Below, piece by piece: positions 12,501 to 25,949 of a stretch of 64,000 bases of DNA. Position 1 is the first letter of the stretch. Each line of letters begins with the position of its first letter. The translations under genes and the position numbers were made by a program. The notes beneath the pieces are model-generated. The model did no database searches. It had not been told where the DNA came from and was given only the letters and a program-made list of their open reading frames with translations. Origin of the DNA: Symbiodinium natans (taxonomy: Eukaryota; Sar; Dinophyceae; Suessiales; Symbiodiniaceae); the NCBI GenBank assembly GCA_905221605.1, contig CAJNDS010002623.1:1-64000 (forward strand). The letters run 5' to 3'.

Positions 12501-15500
12501 ATATATATATATATCAAGTAAACCAACAACCTACGCGGACCTACGCGGACCTACTGCGTAGACTTGCCTACGCGGAACCTACGCAGACCTACGCCCTGCA
12601 GGCAAAATGCTACGCGGCCGACTTTCAATGTTCGCGTCTCTACGTGGCCTTGCTTGTAGAAAAAAAAAGCTGCTCAAGTGAAGATAGGATTTTTAAGTGC
12701 CCACGAACCTCCAAGTAGGTTCAGCATAGTTTTAAGTCCCTTCAGCGACCCTACCCCGCGCGAGCCAGGGTTCGGAGCGAACAGCCTTTGCCTCCCAAAT
12801 CCCAAAATCTATAGTGGGCCGAGGTCCTTCAGACGCTAACCGCTGACCCTAAACCCCAAATTCCAAATCTGCGCAACCCTCACAGAAACCCTAAACCCTA
12901 AAAGCCCGGAACCCTCAAGGCCCACTGATGAAAGAGAGAGAGAGAGAGAGCTACAGATATGATCAAGGATTCATATGGGTTTCATGTTTAGGGTCCCAGA
13001 GGACTGAAAGCCTATAGGGGCACTTTGCAGACAATCTCGTTGTTGTTCATGGCCTCCACTCTATGGACCTGACGACTCCCAGATGCAAATACTCTGGGTT
13101 TACGGCCAACCCTAAACCCTAAACCCTAAGGCCTAAGCCCTAAGCCCTAAACCCTATACTATATATATATATACACACACGTAGATGTAGGGTTTATACC
13201 GTAAAGTTGTAGGGTCCCACTCCCAGCCACGCGCCTGCAGCAAGTCGCCGCTTGGTTTCGTCCTGAGTTCTGTCGCTGGCCATGGGTGCGACCCAGGAGG
13301 GTTTAGAGGGTTTAGGGATTTAGGGGTTGACGGACTAGACAAGTAGCTTCAACCCAAGAGGGTTTAGAGAGTTGAAAGAATGGGATTAAGGTCAGGGATG
13401 AAGATCTTAGGGATTTAGGGTTTGGGTCTAGGGATGCAGGGATTGTGGCATTGAGGGATTTAGGGATTCACAAGTAGACTACCCTAAACCCTAAACCCTA
13501 GACCCTAGACCCTAAACCCTAAACTCTAAACCCTAAACCCTCAACCCTCCCCCGACCCATGTGTGGAGCTTGAAAATTGTCAACTGGGGGCCCGCTTTCT
13601 AGATCCTCCTCATTTTGGCTGCACTCAGGAGGGTAGCTATAAATTAAACTTTTAGCTGCCTTGATGAGAAACCCAATGAACCCCAAAAAGGCAAGGATCT
13701 AAAGTTACAGTAGAGTACCACAAAGTCATTGGCTGTGATCCAGGTAAGTGCTGCTGTTTTGGGGGTGGTCATTTCTTTCTAGATCCCGTGATCCCCCTTA
13801 AGCACTAAATCGGGAGGAAGGCGAGAGGGGAGGGGAGAGGAGAGGATCTACTTTCTAGATGTGAGTCTGGGTCCAGAAACGCTAAACCCTAAACCCTAAA
13901 CCCTGAGCCCGTGGATGCAGGGGCAGGCGCATAGATGGAGTCCACATCGTTGAGGCAACTGACGTGATAGTACTCTGCAGGGGCGCCTGCCGGGGAGGGA
14001 GTTTAGGGCTTAGGGCTTGGGGCTTAGGGCTTAGGGTTTAGGGTTTAGGGTTTAGGGATTAGGGATTAGGGTTTTCGGTTTAGGGAGCCCTCAGTGGGCA
14101 GGGACTGGTCACGCTCTCTGTGGTTCGGTCCTTTGAACCCTTTGAAGCCCTGAACCCTAAACCCTAAGGCCTAAACCCTGAACCCTTTGAACCGTAAACC
14201 CTAAACTCTGTCAACCCCAAACATACCCAATCCCCAAACCCCACACCCCAAACCCTAAACTATTTCTGTGGATTTCATGCGTGTTATCTGGGTAGATCTC
14301 TAAATTATAGGTTCCATGCGTGGGTTCGTATTATCAGGGTGCCATACTTTACATAGCACCCCAAGAAGGGACCCCAACTTAGAGGACCACCCGTCCAATT
14401 AGGGAGAAAGGCTCCGTAGAACTTTCAAACCCGTTCCACCCTAACCCCAGAAATTCTCAAAGCCACCGAGATCCGAAGTAATCATGGGAACCCTGAGAGA
14501 CCCATGTTCGAGGGTTCAGGACTGGTGTTAGGCCTCGGGGGGCTCAATATTTAGGGTTTAGGGTTAGTAGCAGGGTCTTGGGTTTAGGGTTTGAGGTTCC
14601 CTAAACCCTAAACCCCAAATCCTAGACCCTTGCAACCCTAAACACTAAAAAGCCTTTGAACCATAAACCATAAACCCTAAACCCTAAACCCTAAACCCTG
14701 AACCCTGAACCCTAAACCCTAAACCCTAAACCCTAAACCCTAAACCCTAAACCTCGCAGGCGCGGCCTCAGGGTTTCGAGGCTGAGGGGTTGGGATGTGC
14801 CCCCTTTTACCACCAGTCCTGAACAGAGATTCTAGTACCCGCTATAAAAACCCCTAAACCCTAAACCCCAAACCCAAAACCCAAAACCCTAAACCCTGAA
14901 CCCTAAACCCTAAACCCTAAACCCTGTATAACCCTAAACCCTAAACCCTGAACCCTAAGCCCTAAAACTCACCTCCTGGCCCAGTCTTGGACAAGTCCAC
15001 GAAGAAGGTGGAGGACTGGGCCAGGCTGGGGGCGTGCGTTTAGGGTTTAGGGTTTAGGGTTTAGGGTTTAGGGTTTAGGGTTTGGGGTTTGGGGTTTAGG
15101 GTTTAGGGTTAGGGATGGACCTTGGGTTCACTGAGCTTGCTTTTTCCTTCTAACCTTGATAAGACTCTATGAACGGCAACCTTTTAAAGGGTGAGGTAGG
15201 TTCTTCAACCCCATGCGTGAACCTGAGGGGGTCCATCCAAGTATGGCGAGGGTCACGGGTTGAGAATTTGGACCTGCTTGCCTCACCTGTGCCAAGCCTG
15301 ACAAGGAGGGGCCCCCTAGTTATAAGTGGAGTTATAAGAGCCTAAATTGGGTGATAAGGATCCTAAATTAGGTTATCAGTCCCTTAACTACAGTTAGAAA
15401 AGTAAGGGGGCCCCTCCTTGTACTTCTGTCGGGAACCCCGCATCTTCGGCAAGGGTTGACCCTCTTCCGGGGTGCCTTGGTCGAGCCAGCAGCCGCTCGA

Positions 15501-17002
15501 TGCCGAAAATCCCTAAACCCTAAACCCTAAACCTTTAGGGTTTAGAGTTTAGGGTTTAGGGCCTAAGGTTTATCCCTGAACCCTAAGCCCTAAGCCCCAA
15601 ACCCTAAACCCTAAACCCTAAAGCCTAACAACGCTCAACTCGTCCCCAAGCTGATCAACGAAACATCTACGGCCTGCCGCTCTCGGCAGGCGCTTGGCTT
15701 CTGGCTTCATAGGGATCCATTATAAAGCCCTAAAGCCCTAAACCCCAAACCCTCAACCCTGAAACCCTTATAATATGGACCCAAGAAGGGAGCCTAATTT
15801 AGAGAGCTACCCAGATGACACCCATAAAGTTCACAGACATAGGGCCTCTATAAACCCTTTATTAACCCAATGAGAGTCTCGGGAGCGCTCATGACGGCCT
15901 CACCCCAAACCCAACCTATTTTTAGGATTTAAACAAAGTTCGTTGAAGGGAAGCCCGAAACCTAAAGTAGGGCATGAGCATGAGCTTCTTTTGTTTACTT
16001 GGAGGCTCAGGCCTATCACCCAATTATCACTGCACTTATAACGCACTGAAAAAAACCCTTAATTACCCTAGTATGGTTATAATTGGGTTAAAAGTGCAAA
16101 TACTACTTGGTTAGCAAGTACCATGAACCTCCGCTAGACCCAGGAGTAACCTAGGAATAAAAAAGGGTACCCTTTTTGGTTCTAAGGGATTCCAAGGGAA
16201 CCTCAACCCAAAGTAAAGGAAATAGGGGCCTATTCCGGGTTTAGGGTTGCCAGCCCGCGTGGCGTAGAAGCGCACGCCCCCGGCCAGCCACGCCGCCAGG
16301 AGGACGCCGAACCCGACCTTTTCTGAGGCTTCGAGGTTTTAGGGTTTAGGAGTTTAGGGGTTTAGGGTTTAGGGTTTAGGGGTTTAGGGGTTTAGGGGTT
16401 GGGGTTTAGGGGTTGGGGTTTGTTTAGGGTTTATTAGGCTTGCAGGGATGAGAAAGGGTTCTCATGGTGTTGTAGCTTCATATACATATGCATGCAAATT
16501 CAGTGGGGGATATATATGTTTTTCGGCTGCTGTTGGGCTTACGTCCAAGCGATCGAGATCAGGGCTTACGGATGGTGCCAGGCTTTGGTGCTTCTAGGAA
16601 CCCTACCTACTCCCTACACCCTGAACCCAGAACCCTAAACCCTAAACCCGAATCCCTAAACCCCAAACCCTAAAGCCAAACCAAATCCGCGAGAACCCAG
16701 GCTCCCTAGTTCTGGGAACCCCCTCGAACAGCGCAAAAAATGCATTCTTTGGTCATCCACTCTCGGAGTTCTAGAGAAGATAGAGTTTGAGGGAAGCAAG
16801 GGTTTAGGGTTTAGGGTTTGGGGTTTAGGGTTTAGGGTTTAGGGTTTAGGGTTTAGGGTTTAGGGGCTGCCTGGTTTGGGGGTCATGATTCCCGGGCTGA
16901 TGGCTTCAAACTCACGGAGGGAACTCCACACCTCCAACTCTTCCAGCGAAAACTCAATCTCAGAGGCCAGAGCTCACCTAAACCACGAGAGCTCCAAAGA
17001 CC

Positions 17003-17039
<37 letters not shown>

Positions 17040-20000
17040 TCCTAAACCCTAAACCCTAAACTCTAAACCCTAAACCCTAACCCCAAACCCTAAACCCTAA
17101 ACCCCAGGGGCCTCCAGGGACCGCCGCTTGCCCGTTGCGAAGAAGTGGGCAGCCCCGGCCGCTGCCAGGCTCTGTGGAAGGGCGGCTGGAATGGGGGGCT
17201 CTTGGGTCTTGGGAGCTTTGTGGTATAGGGAGGGTTTAGGGTTTAGGGTTTAGGGTTTAGGGTTTAGGGTTTAGGGTTTAGGGTTTAGGGTTTAGGGTTT
17301 AGGGTTTAGGGTTTAGGGTTGCAACACGGAGGTCGGGGGACGCCGCAGGTTTTAGGGTTGATGGGACTTCGTCTAACATAAGCTAGCAAATTACGAACTG
17401 CAGTCCACTAGACGGGCCGGACAAGTCCAGCATCTTCCAGCAGGAGCCACCCGGATGTCACTGCCAAAACAGACACAGGCATCGACACATGTCGAAGTAA
17501 CTGCTGCAAGCCATTTTCTTAAACAGTCGCTTCGCCAGACGTGTTTTGTTTCAAATTTGCCTTGCACGCATGGAAGCATGTGTCCTGCTAAATGCAACAT
17601 CTGTTCGCGACTGCCCAAAAGTCGCTGTTGATATAATCACGTACGACACCCGAATCTCTGCGAAGAATGACCTCCCCGGTTTGACAGAAAAAACTGCTGA
17701 TAGCTATGTCAACGACTCTGCTACTGCATCGGGAAGCCGAAAAGAAAGTTGTGATGTTTGACATGCAGGTGAAACACAAATAGAGTGAGTTGAAGCCGAA
17801 GTTAGGGCGAAAATCATAAAGCCGTACACAAGAAGGGGCTTAGGGTTGTGAGAGAGGTCCAAGTTTTCGACATGTGCAATTGAGGCCTCATGGACACAGA
17901 ACAAACGTATCACATTGTGTGAATGATTTGACCAGTGCTGTGTAATGATGTTGTAGGAAGACTAGTGAATTCTAAGTCCTTCTGATATCGTTGTCTTAGC
18001 TTCTCTTAGGTTCAAAGGTTTTCGGGGGCTGAGGGGCTTAGATGCCAGTGACGTCGGGTTGGGAACCAGCGGGGACGGGGCTTGGAAGGGCTTCAGCGTG
18101 CATCAAGTGTTGCGTTACCCTGAACCCTGAACCCTAAACCCTAAGCCCTAAACCCTAAACCCGAAACCCTAAGGCTTTATCGAGGAGCTGGGCGCAGGTG
18201 TAGGCAGGGCTAGGTGTTTCCTGTACCACGTTGTCCAAAGTCCTTAAACCACCAGGGTTTAGGGTTCATGGTACTTAAAAACCCAATTAGAACTGTACTT
18301 CTCACCCAGTCAACACCATGTTGGGGCACTTGAAGGGCTTAGAAGTGGGTTATAATTAAAGTTATATTTGGAACCTCCAAGTATGCTTCCCTGACGACCA
18401 CCTTGCCCATGTTGTTGAGGGATAATTACCTTGTAATGTTTCAAGAAGGGTTTTTATTTCAAGGGCCTCCAACAAAAGTAGGTTTGGGGGTTCTCGAGGC
18501 AAACCCTAAGCCTTGGGATGTCCACTCTTATACTAACAGTCCTTAATAGGAGGGGTTATAGTACCGCTTATTATAATCCCTTTTTAGGACAGTTTGTATA
18601 CTAGGGGGATAGGATTAGGGGGACCCTTGGGGATATAGACCCTCTGAATAAGGTCCCTGTTTAAGAGAGCCAGAAGAGGGTTAAGAAGGGGTTCCCTTTT
18701 AAGGGTCCCCCTTATCCTACCTATTACACGGGGGAACATCCCAAACTAAACCTCCAAGCTCTAAAGGTTCCAGGCCATCGAAGTTCTTCCTAGTGTCTTC
18801 GGGCCGTCAGCTACGATAGACAGTCCCCGAAGCACCTCCAAATTCCCGCTGAACAAAGATCCCTGCATCCAGATTTAGGATTTTAGGATTTAAGGGTTTA
18901 GGGTTTAGGGTTTGGGGTTTGGGGTTTAGGGTTTCGGGTACCTTGAGGCCCTGGAAGCCACACTGAACACACGATCCACCCCAAACCCTAAACCCTAAAC
19001 CCTAAACCCAAACCCTAAACCCTAAACCCTAAACCCTAAACCCTAAACCCTAAACCCTAAACCCTAAACCCTAAACCCCCCAAACCTAGAGGGGGAACCC
19101 GTCATTCCTTTGACAACTCACCCCAGGCCCGGCCAGGAGGAAGGTCACCGCGCTCCGGCCTAGCCAGGACGCGGTCCTTGGAGTTTAGGGTTTAGGGTTT
19201 AGGGTTTGGGGTTTGGGGTTTGGGGTTTGTTTGGGGTTTGGGGTTTAGGGTTTAGGGTTTAGGGTTTAGGGTTTTTGGTTTTGGGTTTAGGGTTTGGGGG
19301 GTCAGGGTTTCTGGATGGAGGTTGGCCCTGTGCCAAACACAAATCCGAAGCAGCAAGCTCAAGATTTACTGTGAGAATGCCCGAAAGGACGTGCTACGGA
19401 GGAGCTTCTTCCGTGTAGGCAGACCTGTTAACCTAATACAGGGGCCTAAATGGGCAGAATAGGGTTTTGAGGGGTTCTTATGGTATATTTATAAAGGGAC
19501 CATAAGGGAAAACTATTAGTAATTGTTCCAGACTGTGCCAGCATAAGAGCCACTGGTACTGTGGGGATTGGGACGTCAGGTTCTGGGGGGTACGGGCGAG
19601 CCAATGAAAGGCTAGCTTTGTGCATTGCTCAACCTAGTGTAGGCTACGATCCAAACTCATCTTCAACACTTAGAGTGTGACCCTTAGGGTCCATGTCCTA
19701 TTTAGGGAATACTTGGGCCTTAAAGTACTTCCTATATAGGGACTTTGGGGCCCAGGTATACAATGACCAGGTGCATGGACCCTTAGGGTGAGAGTTGGAG
19801 ATGGTGCGCGGCCATCATCCCAAATTCCACGTTCCTCATGCGCAGATCGCTGCGCGAGGTTTCGTTGCTTCGTCGAACTAACAGAGCCACGCCCCCACGT
19901 CAGTAAATGAACCCTAAACCCTAAACCCTAAACACTAAACCCTAAACCCTAAACCCTAAACCCTTAACCCTAAACCCTAAACCCTAAACCCTAAACCCTA

Positions 20001-23000
20001 AACCCTAACCATGAGTCTGCACGCCTTTGGCAGGAGATCTTGCTCGAGGAGTACCCACCCCAGCATAGGTTGCCCGCGCACAATGCCCAACTGCTACTTC
20101 TTGCGCCCTAACCGAAACCCAAACGCCACGAACGCCACGAGCACAGCAACACCAAACCATAAGCCCGAAAGCCCACACCAAGCTTAGTTGCTGAAATCAC
20201 AAGCCCCCAAAAAAGTGCGCACTTTCAGTTCTATAGGGGATTATAGTCTCCCCAAAGAAGTGTAGAGTGTACTCATTCAGCTACCGTAAACCCAAAACCC
20301 TAAACCGAACCCTAAACCCTAAACCCTAAACCCTAAACCCTAAACCCTAAACCCTAAACCCTAAACCCTAAATCCTAAATCCTAAACAACTGCTTCAGCC
20401 GAGGCTCTGTAGCAGGATTGGCCACTCTGCAGCGCTGTACACGGGGCTGGCCGTGGAGCCGATGGGCAGAGTCACCCTGGTCTGGCTTTTAGGGATTTGG
20501 GGGTTTAGGGGTTTAGGGGTTTAGGGGTTTAGGGTTTAGGGTTTAGGGTTTAGGGGTCTTGGTGGTTGCATGGTTTTGAGAGCTTTGAGGGTTTTTTTTC
20601 GCATATAGGGCTTGCGGTGTTTTTAAGGTTCCGGGCCGTCGTTGGGTTTCTTGGGGTCGCGTAGGGTCAGGAATGAAACCCTAAACCCTAACTTATAGCG
20701 TACTCTCTGAAGTTTAAGGTGCCAACAGCGACACAAAAACCCGAAAGCCTGATTCTGGAATTGGGGAATAACTCCTAGATACTCCCTTAAAGGGTAGATC
20801 TAGGGGGATTTAGGGTTTAGGGTTTAGGAACAGGGGACCCCCTAAACTAGGCCCGCAAATAGTAGCATTCCCTCATAACAAGGACCCCAATAAGGTACCC
20901 TTAATTTCGGAAAACCCCATATAGGGGGATTTAGGGTACCTCATTCCCTCATTCCCGGATAAGAACCAATAAGTAAGAGCCCTGGTTTTTTGGGGCAGCA
21001 AAGTCGCATGCCCAGCGCCCACAGAGCCTGAGGCAGCAATCTTCCGGGTTTTGCACCCTAAGCCCGAAACCCTAAACCAGAAACCGTAAACCCTAAACCC
21101 TTAAGCGCAAAGCCCTCAAGACAAAAATAGATACAAACTGTATGTCGTGGTATCATGCTGAGTTTGCAGGTTGTTTTTTGTCTAAACATGCTCGCATTTT
21201 AGGGTTTGCTTGTGCCTTTTGAAGCTGGGGCGGAGCACTGGGCACTTTTTGGGGGCGGAAAGCTTCAAAGGGGCCCGGAAGCCGGCCTGAAGTGGTTCCA
21301 AAATAAGCTAACCCGGTTTAGGGTTTAGGGTTTAGGGTTTAGGGTTTAGGGTTTAGGGTTTAGGGTTTAGGTTTGGGGTTTAGGGTTTAGGGTTTAGGGT
21401 TTAGGGTTTAGGTTTTAGGGTTTAGGGTTTAGGGTTCCCAAAAAACAAGCCCCATCCTCCATGAACCTCCTCTGCCTCCTACTCCATGAACCGAGGTTCC
21501 AAAAAGACAAACGCCCCTGCGCCTCCCACGCAAGGAACTTATAGGCTTCAAAAGAGAAGCTCCTCAGACGCCAACAAAGGACGTCCCTCCTCCATATAGC
21601 ACCCGACTCAATCAACCCAGCCCGTCCCCCCGAACAAATGAACCTACGTTCCAAACAAAACTGAACCAAAACCGAACCAAGTTCTACAACAAAAGGCTTC
21701 AAAAGGAGGTTGAGAACATGGGCTGCCGAATCCCCCACGCTGCCGGAGCTGCTCGTGTCTACAGAGGCCTCTGGGTCCCGCCAGCGGGAAAGGGGGGTTT
21801 CCGAAATTGGGGAGTATCTTACTGGGGTCCTGGGGAATCCTACTATTTGGGGGACTCTATTGGGGGTTCCTCATCTTCGTAAACCCCCAAAGCGATTTTT
21901 GGCAAAGGCCGCGGAGGTTTCCGGCGCCGGCGGCAGGCCCCAAAAGGTTCGGGAGCTGCGCCTCCCGACCCAAAAGGCTCCTGCCCCAGCCCCATCAAGC
22001 CGCAAGCCTCGAAAAAACAACAAACAAAACCTCCACAGACCCTAAACCCCAAAACCCCCTGAACCCTAAACCCTAAACCCTAAACCCTAAACCCTAAACC
22101 CTAAACCCTAAACCCTAAACCGCAAACCCCAAAACCGACCATCTGCGGAAACGGTGGGCCGTGTGCACGCAGGGGAAGGCAAAGATCACCGGCCAGACTT
22201 CGGGGTGCCTCCGGGCCAACCTGGGAGTTAAAAGGGAAGGGGTTTAGGGTTTAGGGTTTAGGGTTTAGGGTTTAGGGTTTAGGGTTTAGGGTTTAGGGTT
22301 TAGGGTTTAGGGTTTAGGGGTTAGGGGTTAGGGGTTAGGGGTTAGGGGTTAGGGGTTAGGGGTTAGGGGTTAGGGGTTAGGGGTTAGGGGTGAGGGGTTA
22401 GGGTTTAGGTTTAGGGTTCAGGGTTCGGGTTCAGGGTTCAGGGCTTAGGACTTCAAACTCTGAGGGAAGTTACATGGTCCCTTTATATGGTCCCTTGCCT
22501 TCTTTCCAGGGTTGTGAAGTATGGGCCGTTGGGGTTTTAGAGGGCTGGGGTATAGAAGGGGCAAAAGGGTTCCCCAATTAGGGCCCACATTGAGGGACCA
22601 TGCAACTACCCAAAGTGGAGTGGAAGCCCTACGACGAAAACCTACTAAAGCTCCTAAGCCCGAAGCCCTATAAGCTCTGAAACAGAAAACTTAAACCCAA
22701 CATCCCGAACCCCAAACCCCATGCCGTAGTTTAAAAACGAGAGAAAAAACAAACTGTAATTAAACCCTAAACCATCCTAAGTCCTGAACGCAAAACCCTC
22801 CTAAGCCCCAGACCCTAAACCGCAACCAAAGCTGAATGCCATGAGGGCTTAGGGTTTAGGACTTAGGGCTGAACACATACGACACTGAAGCCTAACAGGC
22901 CTCAAGCCCTAACACAACCCAAGCCCCACAGCTTCCCTCCTCGAGCCCCAAGCTCCTAGAACGTTAACCCTAAACCCTAAACCCTAAACCCTAAACCCTA

Positions 23001-25918
23001 AACCCTAAACCCTAAACATCCCTAAACTCTAAACCCCAAAAACTCCAAAAACCCAAGAAAACCCAGAAAACCCTAAACCCTAAACCCAAAAAACCCTAGA
23101 CCCTAAACCCCCTAAACCCCCTAAACCCCCTAAACCCCCTAAACCCCCTAAACCCCCTAAACCCAAAAAATCCAAAAAACCCTAAGAACCCTGAACCCTA
23201 AACCCTAAACCCCAAACCCTAAACCTCCACATGGCAACTCGGGCAAGGGGCGCGCGGTGGACCGTGTAGGCCAAGCCAAGGATGAGCTGACCAACCACCT
23301 GGGGGCGGGAGGGGGGTTTAGGGTTTAGGGTTTAGGGTTTAGGGTTTAGGGTTTAGGGTTTAGGGTTTAGGGTTTAGGGCCTAGGGTTTAGGGTTTAGGG
23401 TTTAGGGGGGAAGGGGGGGGGGGAAGTGAATGGGGAAGTGAATGGGGAAGGGAAGGGGGGGGGAAGGGAAGGGGGGGAGGGGGGGGAGGATCCAACACTC
23501 CAAGAATTCTAGGTGTTTCATTTAGGGTTTAGAGTGAGTAGGGTTGAGGGCTTCTGGGGATTAGGGCTTCGGGGTTGCAAAGGAAGCTCTGCCCTGTCCG
23601 TGTATGGCAGGCTAGTCTAAACCTAAACCCTAAACCCTTAACCCTAAACCCTTAACCCTTAACCCTAAACCCTTAACCCTTAACCCTTAACCCTAAACCC
23701 CAGATAGGGTATCCTTTTCATATTGTCGGGAAGGCCCCCATCCCTGAACACCTAAAGCTTGAGATGTTCCCCCTTCTACTAACAGTACTTCATTGGCAGT
23801 ATCATAGGGGTACTGTAACCCTAAACCCTAACCCCTAACCCCTAACCCCTAAACCCTAAACCCTAAACCCTAAACCCTAAACCGCTGTAAGTAGAAGGGG
23901 GAACATCCCAACCTAAAACTCCTAAGCCCAAAGTTGCATCAATCACGGCAGCTGAGGGCACCACTCCAATCAACAAGGCAGCTGCCTGCGTCAGCATATA
24001 ACTTGACATGGGTCTCTTAAAATAGGGTTTAGGGTTTAGGGTTTAGGGTTTAGGGTTTAGGGTTTAGGGTTTAGGGTTTAGGGTTTAGGGTTTAGGGTTT
24101 CTTGACATGAGTCTTGTAAAGGCCGGTGGCCTCTTCATCTGTTACCCTTATACCTTTATATGGCCCCTAGATACCCTAATAACAACCCCGAATATATGCC
24201 CCTGTAAAACAGAAACCCTACTTAAAGAGACCACCAACACTTGTAACATGAGTCCCTTAAAACGGCTACCTGGCATGGAATAGGGTTTACGGTTTAGGGT
24301 TTCGGGTGCTGGGCCCCCCTAGAACCCAAATATTCTGGGGCGACATTGAGCATATGATCAATTATGTTATATGTTAAATGTGTCTTCCTGGTTCGATTGC
24401 AAAACTTAGAATTTCTGGGCACCCTAGCTTCCAAGTATGAAGGGGGACATATTGACTAGGATTGCCCTCAAAACCCTCTGAAAAATGTGCTGAAACATCA
24501 TCCTCTCATATCCAAGATGTCCCAAGGTTGACCATATGTTAGGGACCTGCAAACGCAGCATATCTCAGACTCTGTTCAGATTTTTACTTCAGGGAGGGGG
24601 GGGGGGGGTGGGGATGTGTGAGCTGCCAAGGGTTCACTGCCTGCACCCTAAACCCTAAACCCTAAACCCTAAACCCTAAACCCTAAACCCAAAACCCAAA
24701 ACCCAAAACCCAAAACCCAAAACCCTAAACCGTAAACCGTAAACCCTAAACCCTAAACCCTAAACCCTAAACCCTAAACCCTAAACCCTAAACCCTAAAC
24801 CCTAAACCCTAAACCCTAAACCCTAAACCCTAAACAAACCCTAATTAAGTGCTTGAGGGCGTAGGGAATGGGGTTCAAGGATTAGCTTCAATCCCTACGC
24901 CCTCAAGCACTTAATTAGGGTTTGTTTAGGGTTTAGGGTCTAGGGTCTAGGGTCTAGGGTCTAGGGTTTAGGGTTTAGGGTTTAGGGTTTAGGGTTTAGG
25001 GTTTAGGGTTTAGGGTTTAGGGTTTAGGGTTTAGGGTTTAGGGTTTAGCGTTTAGGGTTCAGCACTTCGGATCGAGCAGTCTTTATTGTAAAGTTTTCCT
25101 TACGGCGCTGATATAACACCCACCCACCCAGAGAATCCCCTAACTTGAGAAAGCAAAAAACGGCCAAATTCGGAAAACACAGCGGCCAAATTCGGAAAAC
25201 AAAGGGGCCTACTTCGGAAAATGAAGCGGCCAAATTCAGAAGGCAAAAGCAGCCAAATTCGGAAAATAAAGCGGCCAAATTCGGAAAATAAAGCGGCCAA
25301 ATTCGGAAAATAAAGCGGCCAAATCCGGAAAATAAAGCGGCCAAATTATTCAATTAAGGTTTCAATACATATGGTAGAGAGGGTTTAGGGTTTAGGGTTT
25401 AGGGGGTAGGGTTACTCCTAAACTCTCCTTGGGATGTTCCCCCTCATACAAACGAGTGATAATCCCTATGAAGTAGTATAAGGGGGAACATCCCAACCTA
25501 AAGCCCTACACCCCTAAAGCCCCTATCTAGGTGGCCCAGCAGCCTAGGATTATAAAAGGCCTTTGTTTCTTAAAAGGGTTTCTTAGGATCCCTAAACCCC
25601 AGAAAGGGAATAAGGGTACTACGGGGCATCCTAGCTATGTAAGCCTTCAGACCTTGGGCCGTCAGGACCTCGGAAGGGGGGCGTGGTATTTCACGTTCCG
25701 GACTCAACCCTAAACCCGAAACCCTTCACCCTGACTTGCCTTCTTGGTCGGTTGAGGGTTTCTAGGGTTTAGGTTTTCTGGTTCATAGTTGGGATAGTAA
25801 TAAAAATGTAAAATTCTATTCTTATTGAGTTTAAGTACCCTTAAAAATGTAAAATGTTATCCCACTATGACAAAGCTTTAGGGTTTGGTCCAACATAACC
25901 ACGAAACAAGGTACCCCC

Positions 25919-25949
<31 letters not shown>

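Noticed and set aside
25045-25353. Minus-strand frame of 102 codons with FGRFIFRIWP repeats
   Set aside because: It is the translation of a 22-bp tandem repeat.
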